Below, piece after piece: positions 6,001-7,073 of a stretch of DNA of 7,073 nucleotides. The first letter of the stretch is position 1; every line of letters begins with the position of its first letter. Origin of the DNA: Porphyromonadaceae bacterium (GTDB taxonomy: Bacteria > Bacteroidota > Bacteroidia > Bacteroidales > Dysgonomonadaceae); the NCBI GenBank assembly GCA_003517675.1, contig DPAC01000131.1, forward strand, positions 1-7,073. The letters are read 5' to 3'. Under the pieces are notes generated by a model. That model was not told the DNA's origin. It was given only the letters and a program-made list of their open reading frames with translations, and ran no database searches. The translations under genes were made by a program, and so were the position numbers.

Positions 6001-7073
6001 GGTAAAAATTCTTTATTCTCTAAAGCCCTAGCCAATATTTCCGGTCTTGCGCCAGCCAGATATGCGAATGCTTCTTCGTCATATATTCCGCTAAATGTTT
6101 CTTCGGTAATTTCCTTGCATAATGCCAAATGATAAGCAATTGTTGCATATTGATCATCATGCGCCATACAGTCAACCAATTTAGCTATTTCACCTAATAC
6201 CCTATCTGGTACCAATAAGTTTATTTCTAAGACTTTCTCGATTTCTTTAGGCCCATATCCTTTTTTCTTATAACGGCGCACGGCGCTTGAATGCCACTTT
6301 TTTCTATTAGCAAGCTCTGATTGAGAAATTGGGGCATTAGGATCTAATTCTTCCGGTTTTGTTTTTTTAATGAAATTAATTATCTTATTGCCGTCAGCCA
6401 ACACCAATTCGAGCGCTTTTTGCTGGACAGATTTATCTAGCTGGCGGTAATAAGCCATATGTGCTATTTCATGGACTATACTTGTGGTATCAATTTCTCT
6501 GCCTGCTGGGATACCAATCCAGTTGTGATTAACACAAATAGCATTAGCCATAGATATTTGTTCTTGTAAATGAGGTGGTAGTCTCTTGAGTTCAGCTTCA
6601 TCGATATAGTTAAAACGTATGCCCTTTCCGTTGTATGTAATTGCGAATTCCCTAATGGGATCATCTAATTCATTTAAAACCCCGACTAACCGTTGAGCTA
6701 CTTCTTCGGGGAATTTTTCATCGACGTTAAATCGGCCCGCAGCAGCACGTGTGCCAGTGGGGACCCCGGTTTCAGTTCCAACCCCTTCTTCTTCGCGTAT
6801 ACCCTCGCCGCCCACCACTGGCGCAGAAGCTCCAGCCTCTCCCCTCTCTCCACTTTTTATGTCCTCCTTTAATAACTTCTCCGGCAAGAACCAAATAGTA
6901 GCCTGATCAGTCGAGAACCGCGGTATTCTATAACCAAAGCGTTTCCCCTCGTAATCTTCTCCGGCAGCATAGGATACCGTTTTATCCTGTTTGACTTTTA
7001 CATAATCCCTGTTAAAGTCATCTATTGTGTAGTCAGGATGCTCCTTTTGTATTTCTTTAAAAAGTACTTCCAC
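1..7073 (-). CDS. Giant polyvalent protein (metallopeptidase, DNA N6-adenine methyltransferase, Strawberry-notch helicase), partial at both ends
   Basis: One minus-strand frame, with codons beginning at 7073 and running down to 3, stays open through the whole window (2,357 codons plus two bases), so the gene continues past both edges. Residue numbers below count from 7073. Seen in order: an unrecognised segment (1-73); a Gly/Glu-rich linker (74-113); a zincin domain with HEIAH at 201-205; a GAKW...WYLP module (about 373-482); an adenine methyltransferase with NPPF at 701-704; a long Gly/Arg/Pro-rich linker (820-960); an SNO helicase with GDGTGVGKGR at 1066-1075 and DESHH at 1187-1191; its extension; and a conserved C-terminal region (2041-2357). 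This combination is characteristic of polyvalent proteins of phages and conjugative elements, which are thought to be delivered or expressed early to protect and process incoming DNA. The GTG at 7073 may be an ordinary valine codon, since no upstream sequence is available. Family assignment is firm; substrates and exact role are inferred. Confidence 0.93.
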   Translation of the reverse strand, partial: MEVLFKEIQKEHPDYTIDDFNRDYVKVKQDKTVSYAAGEDYEGKRFGYRIPRFSTDQATIWFLPEKLLKEDIKSGERGEAGASAPVVGGEGIREEEGVGTETGVPTGTRAAAGRFNVDEKFPEEVAQRLVGVLNELDDPIREFAITYNGKGIRFNYIDEAELKRLPPHLQEQISMANAICVNHNWIGIPAGREIDTTSIVHEIAHMAYYRQLDKSVQQKALELVLADGNKIINFIKKTKPEELDPNAPISQSELANRKKWHSSAVRRYKKKGYGPKEIEKVLEINLLVPDRVLGEIAKLVDCMAHDDQYATIAYHLALCKEITEETFSGIYDEEAFAYLAGARPEILARALENKEFLPEEVETISKIEEEPLTITKLENLLIEKNIHYERDNNGNLVIGKGLEWGKDKWNREVAAIGSVGVYVPRSTELAENYFELESNYNDRKKLKGIGAKWGAQIGGNKSWYLPKDKLSDLFDVFENILIDKKAVDVFEGKKEKAVTQEPQTGGVSPSSKIAAFVKDALEKGESFNSNQLFKVSEEAFGGTQAQGKYTPKDAYDAMELGVNQYLLEHKKSIGPMVSADTAKRNLESIEQEILEKIPTQTKRTEEQEQYQQYSTPPNLAYVAAWAANIYPGETVLEPSAGVGGLAVFAKTAGANVIVNELSERRAELLKELNFDRLFTENAEQLNNVLPEDIKPTVILMNPPFSATAGRMGDKKSTRFAKAHIEQALARLEPGGRLVAIVGQGMADNSPTFAPWWKEIKEKYNVKANIRIDGSNYRKYGTTFDVQLVIIDKTGPTTDKPITDEIVLLDDIFNLLEGIKHERRQPGRQPGESVQAKQAPDKPDRTEEIERGRGEAGPGRAVPTAADEVGTGARDRYGEGTTGERLDDRDMESGGALDVRPPGRPGGRDERTGIRGAGSGRPGTVDRSEGAGKGEALRGGILRAEPTPSGETVKGAAAESRLAIETEIAVRQKETETVAEELTETLYVSYKPQKLDIPGAKPHPGELVQSAAMSAVEPPVPVYTPNLPKEIIEKGILSDAQLEAVVYAGQNFEKFLPTGERKGFFIGDGTGVGKGREIAGIILDSFRRGQTKAVWVSKNIPLIGAARRDLESVGIDPKLVFEHTKTKFGEPIKKPNGILFTAYTTLRHNLEVTGRDFEELALKKGKKSRVDQVVEWLGEDFEGVIVFDESHHMRNCMSIKKKRGASKPATMALAAIQLARRLPKAKVVYVSATGSVEVTDLGYLERLGLWGEGTPFANKRDFVTKIASGGIAAMELVARDMKALGNYIARNLSYNGVTYDTLVHQLDDVQIQIYDTIAQAWQIILQNMGETLKITQAGGQQKAAAMSAFWGAQLRFFNQVLTAMQMPSVIKAIKEDLKNGHSVVLQIVNTNEASQERAIAKKREAGEDLEDLDLTPRDIIIEYLKNSFPVQQYQEVIDEDGNVRRVKVVDSKGNPVLNREAVAKRDELIHKLGAMRVPDNPLDMLINTFGYQNVAEITGRTRRLVKVKTEDGGTKTIVQNRTVNHRIADAKAFMDGKKRILVFSDAGGTGESYHADRAAKNQQKRIHYLIQAGWSATKAVQGFGRTHRSNQVHPPTYVLVTTNLKGQRRFISTIARRLDQLGALTKGQRQAGSQGLFSASDNLENDIARDALDIFYQNLIAEQIEGINGREIIQKIGLEDALIDKNTGKLKESNDRRDTAKFLNRILVLKSDEQNKVFDAYFNLVQYMTQKAIESGTYDKGLENFKRDKVEVKNEIVVYRDPATGAETKYIELSAGNKVIPFTFEDAKKLTALYGFYRQKRSGRIYAIETTGAMMTTEAGHVVRAFRRYGQIKEAASIVNGEDLANNYEKLDDAAAEKLWNEEVAKLPEYKMDTYHLISGTILPIWDRLPTDRVRVIRVRSDDGRVFLGRIVAKNMIRTVLHRLGAEVTREQLSPADIKEQILENGRTFELANGWKLVRRRISGEYRIEILGDNLWVFEELLKKAGVFTEKIDYAVRYFIPTSEKGVEVIDKITRQSPIVLDDEAAIPEVEREMGEEINEAIEEVTPKMGFSIKLVQKLPKQSETKKEWRFEDEEIQERWDAAKLQKETLLPKIKEALRVLWKKGTREFEHLPHTPEFAELRYNRHGLLSLLKQRGVCGDKTLRFEQGITIDLNPYTFDLFTKKVILDDLAEEAKLGHKLPFGFTPETLAREKKRLDTEVEKYPEVKEAIKKRSRIWKAIKNDYIRAMKAIDFEVENRFTRENYYRHQVLLYARAKSLLKSTGQKVRTPVGRGFLKRRRGSEYDINTDYLIAEYEVMAQMLYDIEVAKLITLVKKQYNIRPSLERQAKEKNNAALNKIIIQELEENEESPTAEALKDF
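3..953 (-). other. Conserved C-terminal region of unknown function (large-polyvalent-protein-associated)
   Basis: These are residues about 2041-2357, cut by the window edge. The sequence is largely helical and rich in charged residues. Distinctive landmarks are TREFEHLPHTPEFAELR (2105-2121), KKVILDDLAEEA (2162-2173), KLPFGFTP (2178-2185), VENRFTRENYYRHQV (2234-2248), GFLKRRRGSEYDINTDY (2272-2288) and YEVMAQMLYDIEVAKL (2293-2308). From general familiarity these phrases recur at the C-termini of SNO-containing phage and mobile-element proteins, so this is probably one of the catalogued large-polyvalent-associated domains, but I cannot name which. No nuclease or protease motif is visible. Confidence 0.5.
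1014..2123 (-). other. C-terminal extension of the Strawberry-notch helicase
   Basis: These are residues about 1651-2020. They directly follow the helicase motifs and the conserved GALTKGQRQAG stretch (1621-1631) typical of SNO C-terminal halves. The region holds mixed alpha/beta sequence, including SGTILPIWDRLP (1878-1889), which is followed by a strand-rich segment with GRVFLGRIVAK (1903-1913) and NGWKLVRRRISGEYR (1952-1966). An 'LPIWdrLp...GR' pattern is a usual companion of phage SNO helicases. No separate catalytic motif is seen; it may contribute to substrate binding or oligomerisation. Confidence 0.6.
2124..4016 (-). other. Strawberry-notch (SNO) superfamily 2 helicase core
   Basis: This covers about residues 1020-1650. 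The Q-motif-like entry is LSDAQLEAVVYA (1036-1047). The Walker A motif is GDGTGVGKGR (1066-1075, codons 3849-3878), the SNO variant with two glycines flanking the catalytic lysine. Walker B is VIVFDESHHMRN (1183-1194; DESHH codons 3501-3515). Motif III is VSATG (1229-1233). Motif V-like residues are VFSDAGGTGESYHADRAA (1541-1558), and motif VI is QGFGRTHRSNQ (1580-1590). All are diagnostic of SNO-type ATPases rather than ordinary RecQ- or DEAD-type enzymes. All catalytic residues are intact, so an ATP-driven DNA or nucleoprotein remodelling activity is expected. In phages and conjugative elements SNO domains are commonly fused to a methyltransferase just upstream, as here. Confidence 0.92.
4190..4615 (-). 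CDS. Candidate overprinted gene: acidic 141-aa protein nested in the methyltransferase-helicase linker
   Basis: This frame is offset from the main gene (its codons start on the second base of main-frame codons) and runs from ATG at 4615 to TAG at 4190. The start is chosen because TGGAGGG at 4624-4630 sits 8 bases upstream; an in-frame ATG at 4666 has no such site. The product begins MNGDNLGDNLEKVYRLNK and looks like a real folded protein: amphipathic helices, tryptophans (ERWMYDPLVDPED; GLWTDPKELARE), 26 acidic versus 18 Lys/Arg residues, and no low complexity apart from PDPDDPG. Codon use is distinctive: 40 of the first 50 codons end in G or C and 17 of 23 leucines are CTG, unlike the A/T-ending main gene. 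The main frame here is a Gly/Arg/Pro-rich linker, as expected if this frame carries the selection. I recognise no family and assign no function. It could still be a G+C-driven chance ORF. Confidence 0.6.
   Translation of the reverse strand: MNGDNLGDNLEKVYRLNKHLINRIALKKLKEAGVKPDPDALYLLQLMKWGLEQGIDMGKGPLERDLTIEIWNLVERWMYDPLVDPEDVMNVLVYEGPDPDDPGLWTDPKELAREKPYEAASYALNQLLAVKLSKEPPLRVD
4586..4609 (-). repeat. Tandem duplication of a 12-bp unit, read in two frames
   Basis: Two perfect adjacent copies of GGAGACAACCTG (minus strand) lie just after the nested start codon. In the nested frame they encode GDNL-GDNL; in the main frame they contribute the RQPG-RQPG repeat. Twelve bases is a multiple of three, so the duplication leaves both frames intact. 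Confidence 0.85.
4624..4630 (-). promoter_or_regulatory. Shine-Dalgarno site for the nested 141-aa ORF
   Basis: The minus strand reads TGGAGGG, then AATCAAAC (8 bases), then ATG at 4615. This is a near-perfect Bacillota-type ribosome binding site with ideal spacing, lying inside the main-frame codons for Leu-Glu-Gly (LLEGIKH, residues 814-820). It decides the start at 4615 over the in-frame ATG at 4666. Confidence 0.6.
4698..5252 (-). other. DNA N6-adenine methyltransferase domain of the polyvalent protein
   Basis: This covers about residues 608-792. It begins with the target-side motif QYSTPPNLA (612-620), which often precedes adenine methyltransferases paired with SNO helicases. The S-adenosylmethionine-binding motif I is LEPSAGVGGLA (636-646). 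An acidic strand end at NELSERRAELL (659-669) should contact the cofactor ribose. The catalytic motif IV is NPPF at 701-704 (codons 4962-4973), preceded by hydrophobic VILM. The post-motif strand FDVQLVII is at 783-790. Together these describe a Rossmann-fold gamma-type N6-adenine methyltransferase with all expected residues present, so it is likely active. In related elements such domains are thought to mark incoming DNA against host restriction; the recognition sequence is unknown. Confidence 0.88.
5628..5957 (-). other. Small module with a GAKW...WYLP motif between peptidase and methyltransferase
   Basis: These are residues about 373-482. The C-terminal half contains LKGIGAKWGAQIGG (446-459) followed at once by NKSWYLPKDKL (460-470). 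The pattern 'lgAkWd...k.WYlP' is typical of small DUF5710-like modules found in polyvalent, primase and mobilisation proteins of mobile elements, probably a nucleic-acid or protein interaction unit. The N-terminal half (ITKLENLLIEKNIHYER, 374-390) is helical and unassigned. It is followed by a short Gln/Gly/Ser-rich linker around 497-511. The domain name is a motif-level guess. Confidence 0.5.
6039..6731 (-). other. Zincin-type metallopeptidase domain of the polyvalent protein
   Basis: This covers about residues 115-345. The HExxH zinc motif is seen as HEIAHMAYYR at 201-210 (HEIAH codons at 6459-6473). It follows a short sequence, NWIGIPAGREID (184-195), that resembles the strand and loop before the active helix in zincins. 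The two histidines would bind zinc and E202 would activate water. The third ligand cannot be fixed by eye; E295 in the downstream helix DRVLGEIAKLVD (290-301) is one candidate. Metallopeptidase domains of this sort recur in phage and conjugative-element polyvalent proteins, where they are thought to process the polyprotein or attack host proteins. That role is inferred here. Confidence 0.75.
6698..6853 (-). CDS. Candidate overprinted gene: basic 51-aa protein nested in the linker before the metallopeptidase
   Basis: This frame runs from GTG at 6853 to TAG at 6698, in the same phase relative to the main gene as the nested ORF at 4190-4615. AAGGAGG at 6863-6869 lies 9 bases before the GTG. The product begins ERGERLELLRQWWAARVY after the initiator and continues AKKKGLELKPGSPLAHVLL; it is basic and probably two helices around a KPGSP turn. 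Of the first 40 codons 33 end in G or C, and leucine is mostly CTG. The main frame at the same place is a Gly/Glu/Ala/Thr-rich linker (residues 74-113). The last dozen codons run under the start of the folded peptidase domain and lose the codon bias, so the C-terminus may be a later extension. No family recognised. Short length and GTG start make it less certain than the larger nested ORF. Confidence 0.48.
   Translation of the reverse strand: MERGERLELLRQWWAARVYAKKKGLELKPGSPLAHVLLRADLTSMKNSPKK
6855..7073 (-). other. N-terminal segment of the polyvalent protein, unrecognised
   Basis: These are residues 1-73 of the visible protein, upstream of the first linker. They are mixed charged and aromatic, with an FGYRIPRF stretch around 46-53 and a WFLPEKLL stretch around 61-68, so they look like the end of a folded domain rather than a linker. 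I do not recognise the family. The segment is cut by the window edge, so the domain may be larger. Confidence 0.5.
6863..6869 (-). promoter_or_regulatory. Shine-Dalgarno site for the nested 51-aa ORF
   Basis: The minus strand reads AAGGAGG, then ACATAAAAA (9 bases), then GTG at 6853. The match to the anti-Shine-Dalgarno consensus is full and the A-rich spacer is typical of efficient start sites. In the main frame the same bases encode Leu-Lys-Glu-Asp just before the linker begins. Confidence 0.55.

Noticed and set aside
336..6132. Remaining plus-strand open frames of 60 to 136 codons (for example 616-909, 1129-1452, 3655-3939, 3956-4219, 4777-5187, 5567-5884).
   Set aside because: All lie antisense to domains of the giant gene, have unnatural Ser/Phe/Leu/Cys-rich composition and show no ribosome sites or family resemblance.
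6476..6664. Minus-strand 62-codon open frame with a hydrophobic stretch resembling a membrane segment.
   Set aside because: It overlaps the peptidase domain next to HEIAH, where the main frame is clearly constrained. It has ordinary A+T composition and no good ribosome site; hydrophobicity follows from the shifted reading of A+T-rich codons.
1..7073. RNA genes, CRISPR arrays, insertion sequences, promoters and terminators.
   Set aside because: The whole window is coding in one frame, and I saw no tRNA-like cloverleaf, regularly spaced repeat, inverted terminal repeat with transposase, or hairpin followed by a T-run on either strand.

Overview
The window lies inside one very large protein gene on the minus strand. 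The minus frame whose codons begin at position 7073 has no stop codon across all 7,073 bases, giving at least 2,357 residues with neither natural end in view. The translation is a 'polyvalent' protein of the kind carried by bacteriophages and conjugative elements. In protein order it has: a short unrecognised N-terminal part; a zincin metallopeptidase domain (HEIAH); a helical region and a GAKW...WYLP module; an N6-adenine DNA methyltransferase (NPPF); a Strawberry-notch (SNO) superfamily 2 helicase; its C-terminal extension; and a conserved C-terminal region of unknown function. No RNA gene, CRISPR array, transposase, promoter or terminator is visible, and there is no intergenic space.

The organism is probably a phage or integrative/conjugative element of a Bacillota (Clostridia-like) host. 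This is inferred from the A+T-rich body of the gene, the A/T-ending codons and the strong AAGGAGG/TGGAGGG-type ribosome binding sites. The species cannot be named.

The unexpected part is in two interdomain linkers, residues 74 to about 113 and about 820 to 960. There the main frame becomes a Gly/Arg/Pro/Glu/Ala-rich, probably disordered sequence, and local G+C rises to about 62-63% by hand count, against about 30% in two sampled helicase stretches. In each linker a second minus-strand frame, shifted the same way, opens with a well-spaced Shine-Dalgarno sequence and start codon. It encodes a protein-like product with roughly 80% G/C at third codon positions: 141 aa, acidic, at 4190-4615; and 51 aa, basic, at 6698-6853. 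The two products share a weak, ungapped motif. I read them as candidate overprinted (nested) genes of one small-protein family embedded in the linkers of the polyvalent gene.

In such elements the large protein is thought to act early after DNA entry: the methyltransferase and SNO helicase modify or remodel incoming DNA, and the peptidase processes proteins. If the nested small proteins are real, they would be made from the same transcript. Their function is unknown.
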